Notes: a model not told the origin generated them from the sequence alone. A stretch of DNA of 64,000 nt from Ambrosia x helenae (GCA_030844895.1 JAUTDX010000221.1:1-64000); one strand, 5' to 3'; positions 47,996 to 60,491 are shown, counted from the first letter of the stretch. Numbers and translations: made by a program.

Positions 47996-48926
47996 TTAAA
48001 GGGATAACCCTGATTCCTCATCCTCATCAAGACTACCTGTGTAGACAAAGTAAAGTGTCCAAATCAATCCAAAGACACCAAAAAGAATCCACCCGAGAAG
48101 GTTGTTGCTTAGCCCAAATGGCAGCCCGGTCCCTTCGGTGCTCATTCGCTCGTCCACTAGAGCCATGGCCGCTGGGCTCGACATAGTTGCAGCCACCAAA
48201 GCCGCCATCAACGACGACGCACCCATCTTTAACTTTGATGCACTATCGTCTGACGTGACCGCGGGCTTACCTTCCATTGAACATCTCACTTTTCCCATCT
48301 TGCTCATTGATGGCAACCCTAATCAACATTAACAACTTTTGTTAATAGCTAAATCTATAGATTTTTTTTTTCGGTTTCTCTTATTTCACCTAACGTTTCT
48401 GTCTTTTTTATTAAATATATTTTATCTAAAAGTATTTTTTTAATTACTAAATCTTTGTTACTAACTATTTAATATACGAGTTTCTAACCTAGTAAATATA
48501 TGTATATATGTAATAGCATTACGTAAATCATGTAAATGATTTACATATTCATGTCCGCCTTTTATATGTAATTATTGTAATTTAATATGTAATATTTAGT
48601 TTCCATGTATTCGACCATAGTATGTCTATATATTGTACATCTTGGTATAGAATAAAATAAAGCGATTGGTTTTACAATATGTATGTGTGTGCGTGTTTGT
48701 ATATATTACTAACTACTAGATATATTATTTATTCAACTGGTTTCTAACCTAGTATATATGTGTGTATAGTGGCATTTATTTAAACCAAAAAATATTAAGA
48801 ATCGTGAGAACCGTATAATACAATTGTCGTACCGAGAACCGGAGAGCCACGTGTAGTAGTCGTCGGCTTTTGGAGCAACGAGAAGGATGGTGATGAGGTA
48901 GAAAAGGAAACTGAGATGGATGCCAT
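47996..48926 (-). CDS. PSBW: Photosystem II reaction centre W protein, chloroplast (copy 2)
   Basis: Exons 48926-48833 and 48318-47996 join in phase 1 to 138 residues, one more than copy 1 because of an extra Thr in the leader. The transit peptide differs at several positions (MASISVSFSTSS; SMSKMGK in place of SMRNMGK; KLKMGASSLMAALVAATM). From ALVDERMS onward the chain is identical to copy 1, including the helix LLGWILFGVFGLIWTLYFVY and the acidic tail. Divergence of the leader and introns with conservation of the mature part points to purifying selection on both copies. It is convergently oriented towards copy 1. Confidence 0.96.
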
Positions 48927-49163
48927 CTTCTTCTTTAGTTGATTTGCAAGAGCTTGAAGGTTCAACAAAGGAGATTGTAGTGCAAAGTTAAGGGGTTTAG
49001 TTTGTGTTTTTATATAAAGTTGAATTATTTTGATTGGTTTATTGAAATTATATTCGATGCAACCACATAAATTGGATTACAAGGATTGCACCTCATCTAT
49101 ACTCAACCACTGGTTTCACTCCACGTGTCATGTCATCTCTACATCATAGTGAAATGTTTGGAT
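48927..49163 (-). promoter_or_regulatory. PSBW copy 2 promoter with G-box and TATA
   Basis: On the minus strand: CACGTG (49127-49122), GATGAGGTGCAATCC (about 49098-49084), CCAATCAAAAT (about 49043-49033) and TATATAAA (about 49018-49011). This mirrors copy 1. Homology stops near 49163, about 25 bases before a MITE. Confidence 0.75.
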
Positions 49164-49188
49164 GTACAGGATCGGATATTCGAGTGTA

Positions 49189-49349
49189 AAGTGTCGAATC
49201 TTGACCCGAAATTTTGGGGGGGTCAGAAATCACTAGTTTCGGGGGTCGAAACCTTATATACTAAAAAATTTCTATACGAATACTATATACTCAGAACTTC
49301 TGAGCGAAAATTCGAGGGGGGGGGGGGACCCTTAAAAGAATCGCCCCTG
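49189..49349. mobile_element. hAT MITE, CAGTGGCG family, perfect 8 bp target duplication
   Basis: CGAGTGTA flanks both sides (49181-49188, 49350-49357). It starts AAGTGTCGAATCTTGACCC and ends AATCGCCCCTG. Confidence 0.84.
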
Positions 49350-49864
49350 CGAGTGTAGATATGTCCGTTAAAAGAAAAATATGTGCCATATGTCCGTTAA
49401 AAGAAAATCAAAGTGGGTTGTCCGAAAAATTTGACACGTATCCGTTAAGGAAGGAAGCGGTATTTCAAAAGGTGATGGAAACTAAAAAAAAAACATCTTT
49501 TGGAATCGACAATGTTGATTAAGCAACAACGAGAAAGTGTTGCTACATTGACAATGGATAAAGATTTTAAGACGTATACACGGCCACACGACAACCTAGA
49601 TCATGTCGTGCAAAAAATCACGATAGCTTGCAAAACAAAAATTGCGGACAAATATAATTGACCAAAGGATCATTTAATGAATAGTTACTTTTTCATATAT
49701 ATAATTTTTCAGTTTATTTATTTTAATTTTCAAGTTTTTTTCATGTTATGTAATTAAAGATGTTTAATTTTAATGTAATGCAATTTTAATTACTTTAAAT
49801 GTTTAATTTAGAGAGAGTGCCGCTAGTGATTTGATGGTTCTAATGTATTTTACCTTTTAATTTT

Positions 49865-49950
49865 TTTTAAATGCTTAGTTCAGTGGAAATCCTTGTACAA
49901 TCCTAACTTAGTGGTCCAAAGTTCGAATCCCTACCCACACACCGGTGTCC
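49865..49950 (+). mobile_element. tRNA-like head, probable SINE fragment
   Basis: CTTAGTTCAGTGG resembles a tRNA A box and AAAGTTCGAATCCC a B box, about 45 bases apart. The following 150 bases (to about 50095) carry CGAACCTGTGACCTACC, another B-box-like word on the other strand. A functional tRNA is unlikely, as no acceptor stem pairs. Confidence 0.5.
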
Positions 49951-52139
49951 TCCTTGCCTAAGCTCCAACCGTCATGGGGAATTTTTTTGTTGTGTGCATT
50001 GATCGAACCTGTGACCTACCTACAGGATGGGAACCCCTAAGGGAAAACCTACCCTATCTCAAACGAGCTGAGCTGAAGATAATTGACATTTTTACCTTTT
50101 TAAATGACGTGACACTCTATGAATAGTTGGACCCGAGGTAACTACCCAGGAGGCCAGGAGTACCCCTTTATCTAAGGTAAGATGAAGTGTATTAGGTATT
50201 GGGTTGGTTATATATACAAGTTATATTTGGGCCATATGTTATTAAATTATTTTATTGAGCCATTATAATTGTGGCTTGATTTAGTTAATGGATATGGTCT
50301 TCTGGGCTTTAGAGATTAATAAATTGGACTTAAAAATAGTCCATGGTGGATGTGATAAGCATCAGAATGTGATGATGATTGAATTGGAATTTAATTGATT
50401 AAATGTAACCAATATAACTCTACAACACTATCGGATCAAAAATAGGTTTTTGAGATGACCACCCAAAACTGTCGATTGATTGAATATACAAGAAAACATA
50501 ATCGAAGTCTTCAGGCACGGGAAATCTATTCCCAATTCGAAAATCACAAATCTGAATTTTTTTAATCCGTTCAAACATTTGATAGTACCATCAAATAGTT
50601 TGTTCTGATAGTGAATACACGACTATTTGTTCAATCCAAGTAGCAAACAATTTCTTGTTTTCTAGTTTTATTTGAATACTTTTTATGTTCTTGTTCTTCG
50701 ATTTAATAAACAAAGTCTAGGGTGTAGACCTCATTTAGTGACATAAACATTTTGTTTTACTCACTAAGATGATTGGAGATGAAATATGTAGTGACGAGTC
50801 TCACACAAACGTATCATAATGTGATGTAGATCATGATAGTGTAGGTCATACCAGTTACTGCATTGGGAAAGTAGGATTTACGATGAGAAAGGTACATAAA
50901 AATGGTTCTCGTCGTCTACTGTGGCGAGTAAGGATCTTTGGTGCTTGTGAGTGTTTTGCGACAATGTTGTTGCCAGATGTCGTATTATATGTAGTTTTTT
51001 CGAGACAACCATGGTGGTTTCATAGGTGCTTTAAAACCTAAAATTTGATTGGAATGATATAAAATTCCATTTCATGGTTTTTGAATACACGGTTCATGTT
51101 TGGTTGATAAGAAAATTAAGCAAATAAACTCTCAGTTGTGTGTATACGACCAAAAGGCTGCTACTAGTTATTTGTTGAATTGGGCATGTATGTGGTAGAA
51201 TTTGTTATGGGCCACTTGATTGCAAATCGTACTTAAAGAACACTCATATTGAATATTTGTGTAGACCGTTAAGTGTTCAAGTATCTTTTCAAAACGTGAC
51301 ATACACTAAAAAATTGTCAATTTTAAGGATAAACTAGGTGTTTTCACTCTGTGCAATGCGGCAAGAGCTTGGTAGTTTTTTTATCAACAATTAAGGCACA
51401 TGAAAAATCTTTTTTTTTTTTGTGTTACGAAGGCTCAGAATGTATGTAGTTTGCATATAAAATAGAATGATGCGATTTACAGTTACATGCAGGAAAGCTT
51501 CGGGTAGCACCTAACCTAAAACAATTAAAAATGTATCTCCAATGTTAACGTTTAACTTTAAACAATGTATAACTCTAATATTAATATCTAACATAAAACA
51601 ACGTATAACTCCAATGCTAATATTTCTCCCAAATTATGTAATTTTTGAGAAACAATCCCGTTATTCGGGGAAATATACTTTCTCAAATTGGAGATTCTAT
51701 TAAACATAAATTCATAGAATAAAAGTTCATATGATAACAAATTTAAGTATTTGTCACATGAATATGAGGTTATCATCATTAGCATCAAGTAAACAACAGG
51801 GACCAATTTCAGAGAGCATATTTCAAAGCCTCACAAAAATTAGGGTTTACACCCTTCATGATCTACCAATAATTCAAACCACAATAAAGACAAAATTCAA
51901 AGAAAAAAAAATTCAGATGAGGACGCCCATCGTCATCAATAAACCATGGATAAAAGCAACAACCAGCCATCAAAGTCAGTTACAGTCTCAACATAGGAAA
52001 CCCTAGCCATCATCAACACCCAAAAGCGGAAAATGAAAACAACCACAACTAGCAACTGAAAACAAAGAATATGACTAGAGATATACATAATAGTAGCCAT
52101 TACAATAGGCGTCATTGAATACAACCAATCTAGAGTTTT
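49951..52139. other. Intergenic DNA, possible decayed LTR element
   Basis: No domain was recognised in any frame. The stretch 50170-50360 has LTR-like wording (GGGCCATATG, GGGCTTTAG) but no borders. Confidence 0.35.
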
Positions 52140-53932
52140 AAAGTTTGAACCCAGCGGAAGACATTAACAAAGTTGTACACAAATCCGTTTTTGTCTGCTA
52201 AGCTAATTGACAAAATATTTCAACCAAAAGGAATTGCGTGTGTTCGGTTCGGCTTGATTGCTAATCCTCCATCCGGGTACCCATCATACCTTCAACCTAT
52301 CATACAAATAGCACACAAGATTAGTTAGAATAGAAACAAGCGTTAAAAACGACAAAGAGACCAATCCAGGGATGATCACAAGTGAACGACCGTTCATACT
52401 AGGCGAACGGTCATTCACCTTGACTGCTCACTACTTCATAATCTGAACCAAGGCTTAGTGAACAGTCGTTCGCCCAAGGCGAACGGTCGTTCAGTCCTTA
52501 CAGAAACATTCGAGCTGATCCATTCAACAGTGAACGGTCGTTCACCTTGATGAAAGGCTGTTCAGGTCGTCTGATCATGGTTTTATGTATTTTAATCTCA
52601 ACACATGGATCGCGCTCACAAGTCATGACTTTAGGACCAACTTGTGTACTTTCAAGTAGGCTATACAACTTTCAATTTTCAAGTTTACACTATATTAACA
52701 AGCTACACATGTATCTACATGATTCTAAGTCGTAGAACGACTTACCTAGCATGCTTCCAACCTTCGACTAAGGTTGTTTCTATCGAGTTGCATTCGAATA
52801 CAAGCTTTCCATTTTGAAGCTATCGTGATAATGTTCAAACATGTACATCTACATCTAATAGTATATAATTTGATATTTAATGAGATTTAAGTCATCGAGT
52901 GACTTACCTTGAGCATGCTCCCTTTATTCTCAAAACTGTGGCTCTACATCCTCCCGAAGCCTCGTTTATTTACACCTATTGGTGAATATACACTTAGGTC
53001 GTTAGGAACCTTTTCTTAACATGATCACACAATCCTTGGTATCTTTCTTTCTTTAATCAAGTTTCTAGGCATGGTTATTTACAAGATTGACCATTAACTA
53101 TATGATGAGATGTCTAGAATCTCACTTGGACATTTCATCGAACACATGGTAGGCATTATTTAACAAGTTATTTTCTAAACTCCATAGGCTTTATGAAGTT
53201 TACCACTTTCTATCATATTCATGAACATTGGGCACTTTCATTACCCAAACCCTAATCATACCATCCCATGGATTAAGACACACAATGATTTGCATTATTA
53301 TATAGGTTTCATGAGTAAGGGCCAGAAACCCATTTTCCCCATTTCACCTTAAGAATCATCAACCCAATTATAGTTGAAATTATCACTTATATAACATTTT
53401 TGGCATAATTATGGTTCCCATCACTAGGGTAACCTTCTAACATTAAAATTAGACAATCATACATTTGACCTAACATTCACCTCAAGCTAGAACTAAGTGT
53501 GTTTATCAATTCTAACATAATTGAAAGGTACCTTGAGGCTAGTGTGGTCTTAGATGATGATGATCTTCCAATGCATGTGATTAATCTCTTGTATTTGGCC
53601 TGATATGATCTAGTGTGTGAGGATGGAGCTTGTGTGTGTGTGTGTGTGTTTGGGTGGGAATCGATCTCGAGGGAGGTGGAGATGATTTCTCATTGTTATT
53701 ATTTATTAATCCATAATAAATAACTTTGGCTCTTGAACACTTATAGTCCCTCAAGTTTCACACAAGTTGATTTGGTTAAACCCACCAATAAAAAAAAATT
53801 CTTATGATGGGTTTTAGCCTTGTTTAGCTAACAAGGTTTATAGAGTTGTTTCCCTATAAGGTGTTTGGTTAATAAACCGATTATTGTGCGATTAACAATG
53901 ACATCAAACTTATGAAATTTTGGGTGTTACAT
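52140..53932. mobile_element. Truncated LTR related to the solo LTR at 14960
   Basis: It ends TTTTGGGTGTTACA (53919-53932), as the solo LTR ends in GGTGTTACA, and near its start has CCCAGCGGAAGA, like CGCAGCGGAATT in the solo LTR. The TG 5' end is missing. It holds a cluster of 14-17 base complementary words (GAACGACCGTTC, GCGAACGGTCGTTC) at 52383-52560 and a (GT)n tract at 53632-53649. Confidence 0.55.
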
Positions 53933-55250
53933 TTTATCCTTTATGTTTACCTCAAATTGCGTTGTGTGTCCTTTATCTTCAAAAATTACTCCGTGTGTGT
54001 CTTTTATTTGAAACTTTTGCACACCACAAGTCCTTTACACTAACCCCATCCAATATCTTGGTTATCTTCTCTAACCCCATCTAATATCTTGGGTATCTTT
54101 AATTATATATTATTCATTTAATGGTTCTAATAATTATTTAAAATACATTTACAACTTCGAAAATTCTATAAATAATTTAAGTGAAACCAACATGTATATA
54201 GTAAATGTACAAATGTTGTGGCATGCTTATTTTTATCTACGATTCGATAAAAAGTTTTATAGGAACATCTCAAATATAATTACTTTTTTTTTCTTTATCG
54301 TGAATAACCGAACCAATACCGCCATAACACTAGTACCACTACCATATTCATTTTAATGGTTTTCTCAAAGTGGCGGTATAAAATTCGTTGAAAACAATGT
54401 TGTATTCGCAATAGAATATTTATTTTGCAACGTTAGCTACAATGAGTACCAGTATGCTAAACGAACCGATACCGACCGAAAATCCGTTATGAAACCATAA
54501 TGATACCGGCCGAATTACCGCCCCATTGCACATGGAAATGCGGAATGCCTGCCACAAATCACAGGCTTACTAACACTCTAGTTATAAAATTGAGTCTTTT
54601 ACAAAAAGAAAAAAATATATTCATTAAAATTGAAAAAAAAAAAAAGAAGTCAAATCATCAAGTTAGAAGCCGGAAATGACCTGAATCGAGCTCGGTTTCT
54701 ATATCGACTAAAAATACAAAGTCGAGTTGGCTCGACTCATATTGTTATTAGCTTGAATACGAGTAGGTATTGATATGCTCGGCTCGTTAAATACCCCTAA
54801 TTAGAGCAAGCAAGGATTTCAGTTTAGAAAAATAAACAAATCATGCGATCTGGAATTGGTGAACTAAATCCGACAATATTCAATTTATCCTAAATTTTGA
54901 ACGTGTTTAATGTTTTGTACATATGAAACCTGTCCCTAGGAACATGTTAACATCACAAGTGGGTTAGCTAATTATAAAAAAGGGCCTGCATTCAAGGACC
55001 ACATATTACGACGTCGTTTATAATTAAGGTTAGAAAGGTCCTTAGTAATATGGACAATAACGTTGGAATCTCAAAACACTTACTGACTCACATGCTAACT
55101 TTTAACTAGTCAATTAATAATAATTTCAAGATGTTAGAAGAACATATACACCGAATCTAGAAAGTCTATTTCAGCGATTTTGATAAGATGGAGATAATAA
55201 TTGTATAAAGCATGTATCATTAATAAAAATATTGTGTGTAACTTGTGGTG
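53933..55250. other. Intergenic DNA, no gene recognised
   Basis: A near-duplicate AACCCCATC(C/T)AATATCTTG occurs at 54041 and 54074. Nothing else stands out. Confidence 0.4.
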
Positions 55251-55267
55251 TACCGTGTATGAAATCT

Positions 55268-55432
55268 TTTTTTTTTTTTTTTAACAACAAACAACTTTAT
55301 TAAAAGCTAGCAAGACACTAGCACCAAAAATCCGAGAATACAAAACAAACCGAAAACAAAACCAACCACACAAAAAAAAAAGGAAAACAAAGCCCAAAAG
55401 AGGAATAATCAACACCCGAACTTAACCCATTT
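55268..55432 (-). mobile_element. LINE 3' end (5'-truncated), minus orientation
   Basis: On the minus strand it ends AGCTTTTAATAAAGTTG, then TTTGTTGTT and an A run. This is the usual 3' UTR of a non-LTR retrotransposon. The 17-base target duplication TACCGTGTATGAAATCT lies at 55251-55267; its second copy is split by a MITE (55433-55443 and 55625-55630). Confidence 0.78.
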
Positions 55433-55443
55433 TACCGTGTATG

Positions 55444-55616
55444 CAGTGGCGGGCCGCCCCCTCCCCCCCTAAATTTTCGCGCAGAAGTTTCGATTATATA
55501 GTATTCTTATAGAAAATTTTGGAAATATAGGGTTTCGACCCCCCGAAACTGGCTTTTGACCCCCCAAAACTAGTGACTTCTGACCCCCCGAACATTCGGG
55601 TCAAGCTTCGCCACTG
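55444..55616. mobile_element. hAT MITE, CAGTGGCG family, inside the LINE target duplication
   Basis: It starts CAGTGGCGGGCC and ends CTTCGCCACTG, flanked by CGTGTATG (55436-55443 and 55617-55624). It is in the reverse orientation to the sister copies. Confidence 0.88.
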
Positions 55617-55630
55617 CGTGTATGAAATCT

Positions 55631-58141
55631 ATTTTAGCGATTTTGATAAGGGTACCGCCCTTTCCAAAGCCATTTATGTATTGGCAAGTGACCGTTTTAG
55701 TAAAATCATAAAAAACATGAAAGTACACTTTGACATGACACTTAGACAAAAAAAAAAAACAACTGTTTTTTTGAGTGTATGCAAAAACCACATATTCAAG
55801 ATTATCTCCTTGCTATCCCTCTAGATGGGCTAGGTGGTAGGCCAACATATGTTGCTACGGGAGTATTGTACCATCCTTACATATCGTCTCAGGATTCCCT
55901 TATACTCGGTTGATGAGACATATCTTGTTTATAGCAAGACATGTTTGATTCATTTGGAGAACATGCAGTATATTGTAGAGAGCTTTTGGGGTTTAAGTAT
56001 CGACACAATTTGGTTGGAACGTTCTTTTTGAAATATTCGGGTGCACTAAAATTTTTGTTATGAAAGAATGAAGCACATGTGAATTTATTGACCGACCCGT
56101 TGGATGAAAGATTAATTGACATTTTGGTCTTTTGATGGGTGGGAAGGAAACACGTGTGCATGGATCTAATAGGGGCTTGCTCTCGTGTGGGCTTGGGGGG
56201 GGGGGGGGGGATGTGTTTTACAGTGGGTCAGACTGCTTTAAAAGTTGCCTCATGCAAAGTGATCAAACACGAGAAAGCGTGCCTCCAACCCCAACACGTG
56301 TTTATACCATTTCTATTTGACACTTTCGGTTTTCTTCGCCTCAGGCTGTGAAGCCATTCAATTGTGTCCAACATACCATGTATAGTAATGTTATGATGCG
56401 AAGATTTATCACTATAGTTTTAAAAGATTTAGTTTTGCTATTTAAAAAGGACCGGCGATGCAATTTGTTGTCAGTTTGCGTTTTATCTCAATATATTAAT
56501 TTTCTATTTTGCAATCTAAATTGCTATAAACAAATGTTTATTAGTTAAAAAAATAAAATAAATAGTAGGACAAATAAATCAATATTTTTGATAAACATAA
56601 AAACTAGGGGTCATAATTATGTTGGATTGACATATTAGAAGATAGTTATTTTTACATAACGGTTGTCATCTCGTCTAGTATAATAGAACATGTGTGGTAA
56701 GGTTTTTGTGGAACGCCAAATACCACACCAATACCAGTGTGGACCTGATTAAGAAAACATAGTATGACCGGATATGAGGTGACGAGCTTGTCATGAAGCG
56801 AGTGTGACCTATTTTTTTTTTTTTTTTTTGGAAGGAGTGTGACCTACTTATCCCGTAAAAAAATAGGAAAGTCACACTTAAAAAAATATGCAAGAGGAAA
56901 GGAAAAGGAAATAATGGCTAGAATTGGACAATCTCATCCTTTTTCGGTTTTGGAAAAAAATAAGTAGTCAATTCAGCTTTTATTAAACTATCTGTTCTAA
57001 ACCGAAGACTTTTTAAATGACATCTAAATTTAAAGGGGTAGTTACGTTAACCAAAATTTAATTAAGCTCGAACATCAACCTTTTGTTATATGAGTTAGAT
57101 TTTTTTTAAATGTTAAACATTCATTTATAAAAGAACCACCCAGCAACGAACCCGGATAGAAAGCGAAGCCACCAAAACCCAAGTTACATCATGTACATAG
57201 GGTATTTATATCAATCCTTCCGGCTAAGGTCTTTATATATATTTCGCTCTATGTTTAAACCAGAAGAAAGTCTAAAACTTCACTTCTGCGACAATATATT
57301 CAACCTTCCACATATTTGTTGTTGAAAACTATCAATTTTATATGAGTTGGATATTTCAACTCAAAACGCAACCAACCAAAATAGAATATTCAGTCCAAAA
57401 GCTGCTAATTTTCTTATCGACCTTATGTCGTAATAAAAGAAATTTATATTTATATATAATTATATAGCATATTTAACTTCGTACGTTGTCAAATAACTGT
57501 TTTCCCAAGAATAATCTTTTTTTTTTTTCGAAAAGGAATTAAGCTTTACATGAAATGCACCATAAAATATGTATTTAATCATGTCTTTGTTTCATCATTA
57601 TATCTTTTCCCTGTCGTCCTCGAGATAATATCATTTTCACACTTCCTTTATATAGTTATAATTTATAAAACTGTAAAACTTTATAGTCTTTTTAAATAAA
57701 AATTTCACTTTAGCATTTTATATAACACGACCTAGATTAATTCTTACGGTTACTATTATATATTTAAGTATTTATTTGATCTTATATATAACTTGTTAAT
57801 AAAGATTTTTTTTGCTTTTGTAGGACAACTATAGTTAATCGAATCGAGTAAGTAGTTACACATAAACACTTATATAGATCCAACAATCGATAGATATATA
57901 GATAGAACAAAGAAACAATGATACCGATTATGATCATCCAAATAAAAATTACAAGATTCTGGCGGGTCTATGTCTTGATAATATAGAAGATGTTTATTTG
58001 CGCCAACAACAAAAGTCCTCGAACCTTATACCATCATGGGTACTATGCGAGGACAAGCTTTAGAAACCGTACCTGAAAATATTGAAAGCTTAACTAGCAC
58101 CAAAAGCAAGTATATATAACATGTGTCGTAACGAATTAGGG
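55631..58141. other. Gene-poor DNA with T-rich tracts
   Basis: No coding family was recognised. A 12-base G run is at 56195-56210. T-rich starts at 56812, 57100 and 57520 followed by AAC or GAA words could be LINE tails in minus orientation, but no duplications were resolved. Confidence 0.4.
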
Positions 58142-58426
58142 TATGAATTTATGAAACAAGTGATGGTTGATCTAAAAGGAGTAGTAGATCTGCTTGTGAA
58201 ACAATGGGTTCAACCACTAGTATATCCAATGATAAGACAAATTATATTATGGACATGGAGAAACTGAAACGAAACTGCATTGTCTTCGCTTCGAGACAAT
58301 ACAGTTTCGTTTCAGGTTCTACATGTCCACAATATAATTGTTTTATCAATGGATATAGTGGTAGTTGAACCTATTGTTTCACATGCAGATCTACTACTCA
58401 TTGATCAACCATCATTTGATTCATAG
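58142..58426. repeat. Long hairpin: about 130-145 bp arms with an 8 base loop
   Basis: Left arm 58142-58285 and right arm 58294-58426 are near-complementary through GTAGTAGATCTGC, GTGAAACAAT, GTTCAAC, ATATCCA and CTGAAACGAAACTG, meeting at a TCGCTTCG loop. By eye, identity of the arms is around 85%. It could be a young MIRNA-like or siRNA locus or a foldback MITE. No known microRNA was recognised. Confidence 0.8.
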
Positions 58427-59138
58427 AATCATCTTCTATTCGCTTTTCACAAACATGTTGACCACAACCTGCTCAACCCTCAATAATCCATCACCATGTG
58501 CATCAAGAATATTAGATTTCAACTCCCTTTTAAAATTTTTGTACAAAGATCCTGCTACCATCTTTGGACCCAGAAAACTGCTTCGTTTCTTGGGAACTTT
58601 AGCGGTTTGTTTAGGGTCGGGTAGACTTTCAAATGTGTGTTATATATCGCGTGTATCTAATGTCACATTCTGACTAGACTTCTTTAACTATTTAAAAAAA
58701 AAAAAAAAATCTAGATAGATTTAGAAAACAAGAACAAATTGAGGATCGAATATATGTACTTTAGAGAGAAGATTGAGGGGTTTGATTCTAAATGCATACA
58801 CATGCATATCTTTTTATAGATCCAATAGCTCAAGAACCCTAATAACTTGCATTAGGAAAGTTCAAGGAACATGCTAATAAGTATAAAAGTTAGCATATAA
58901 CACACTACATACTTTGTAAAATATATTATTATATTATATTAGATGCTTTAATTTGGAAAAAACCACGAACTTGCTTATATATCCATCAATCCATCATGGC
59001 ATCATCATATTTATGTATGTTGGTATGTACACATTAGCATATAATGACACAAATGATTGACCCAAAAAGATTTATTGGTCAGCTAAGTCAATATTATTTC
59101 AGTTTGATTGTTTGAATCTCCATGATACCGTAGATGAC
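58427..59138. other. Intergenic DNA next to the hairpin
   Basis: A minus-strand frame (about 58640-58440) reads LPDPKQTAKVPKKRSSFLGP and NILDAHGDGLLRVEQVV, ending near the hairpin arm. The family is not recognised and stops interrupt it. Confidence 0.3.
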
Positions 59139-59823
59139 GAGCTGTTCAAAATTGGATAATCCAAAATTCGAATCCGAAAAATCCGAAAATCCGAATCCGA
59201 ATTATCCGAAATTTTGGATAATCCGATTTTCGGATATCCGAAAATCGGATTATCCGAAATTTCGGATTCGGATTCGGATCCTGATTTTGAAAATTTTCGG
59301 ATAATCGGATTATCCGAATCCGAATATTAAAAATATATATATAAAAATATGTAATATTATATACACTACATAACACAATACACAATCCTAAATTCTTAAT
59401 CCTTCTAACTCTAAGTCCATACTCCTCTAATCCATAGTTGTTGCTCTCTCTTCTCTCCTCTATAACAGCCCCCGTCCACCTCGTATCCGACTTTCACAGC
59501 CCCCTTCCATCAAAATAATAAGTTTTTTTTATATATTTGTTGTTCAAATTTCGTTTATCTAACTTCAATTTTTGTTTTTTTAATAAGTTCATGTTTTAGG
59601 CATAAAGGAGAACGTTTTTTATAGTTTTTTTTTTTATTTTTTTTTATTATTTTTTTAATTTTTTTAAGTTTCGGATTATCCGTTGGATGATCCGAATCCG
59701 AATCCGAAATTTCGGATATCCGAATTTCGGATATCCGAAATTTCGGATTCGGATTCGGATCTCAATATTGACTATCCGAAATTCGGATATCCGAAATTCG
59801 GATTATCCGATTTTGAACACCCC
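59139..59823. mobile_element. hAT MITE with perfect 8 bp target duplication
   Basis: TAGATGAC flanks both sides (59131-59138, 59824-59831). Ends are GAGCTGTTCAAAATTGG and the complement of GGGGTGTTCAAAATCGG. Both arms are packed with ATCCGAAATTTCGGAT words, so the element can fold strongly. Confidence 0.9.
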
Positions 59824-60136
59824 TAGATGACACACCATAACACACATATATTGATGATGTATTTGTGACGAGTTTATAAAAGTATATGGATGTGTATTGT
59901 GTATATTATAGGTAATTACCAATTAGTGTTAGTATATGAATGTGTACAATGAAAGTATGTTTTGACTTGATGTTGTTGCAAGTTGTTTGGGGCTGGTGTT
60001 GGCTCTTGTACTTGTTTGGCTGGTAGCTGTTGTTATTGCTTTGAATAAAAGTTAATTTTTGGAAAAGAAAAATTGTAATGAATTTTGATGTAAGTTGCAA
60101 GTTTTAGAAATGAAATTCAACTATATATTAATAAAA

Positions 60137-60176
<40 letters not shown>
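60137..60176. repeat. (TTA)n microsatellite
   Basis: About 13 trinucleotide units. Confidence 0.9.
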
Positions 60177-60178
<2 letters not shown>

Positions 60179-60491
60179 GCCTTTATAATATTATCAAACT
60201 GAATATATTTTGTTGTTATTCGTTATAATATAAAACTTTGTTCAAGTTTACTATATTAAAAAAATATTATTTCAATTCGATGCACACAATTTTGTTTGTC
60301 ATTTTTATAGTCCATAATATTTTAACAAAAATCACACATATTACAGCTCACAAACCACACATCCAAACACGAAATTAACGTATAAATCCCTCAATATACA
60401 AAATTATTAAGGTGAGAATAACAAGAACCTCATAATCCAATTGTATTTTTTTTTCAATTAAGTGTGATATATAATTGTGGCGTTTACATAA

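Noticed and set aside
49865..49950. Possible tRNA gene
   Set aside because: A- and B-box-like words are present but the acceptor stem does not pair, and a SINE-like context follows.
58365..58673. 102-residue plus-strand frame
   Set aside because: It overlaps the right arm of the hairpin and shows no domain. The opposite strand looks slightly more protein-like but is also interrupted.
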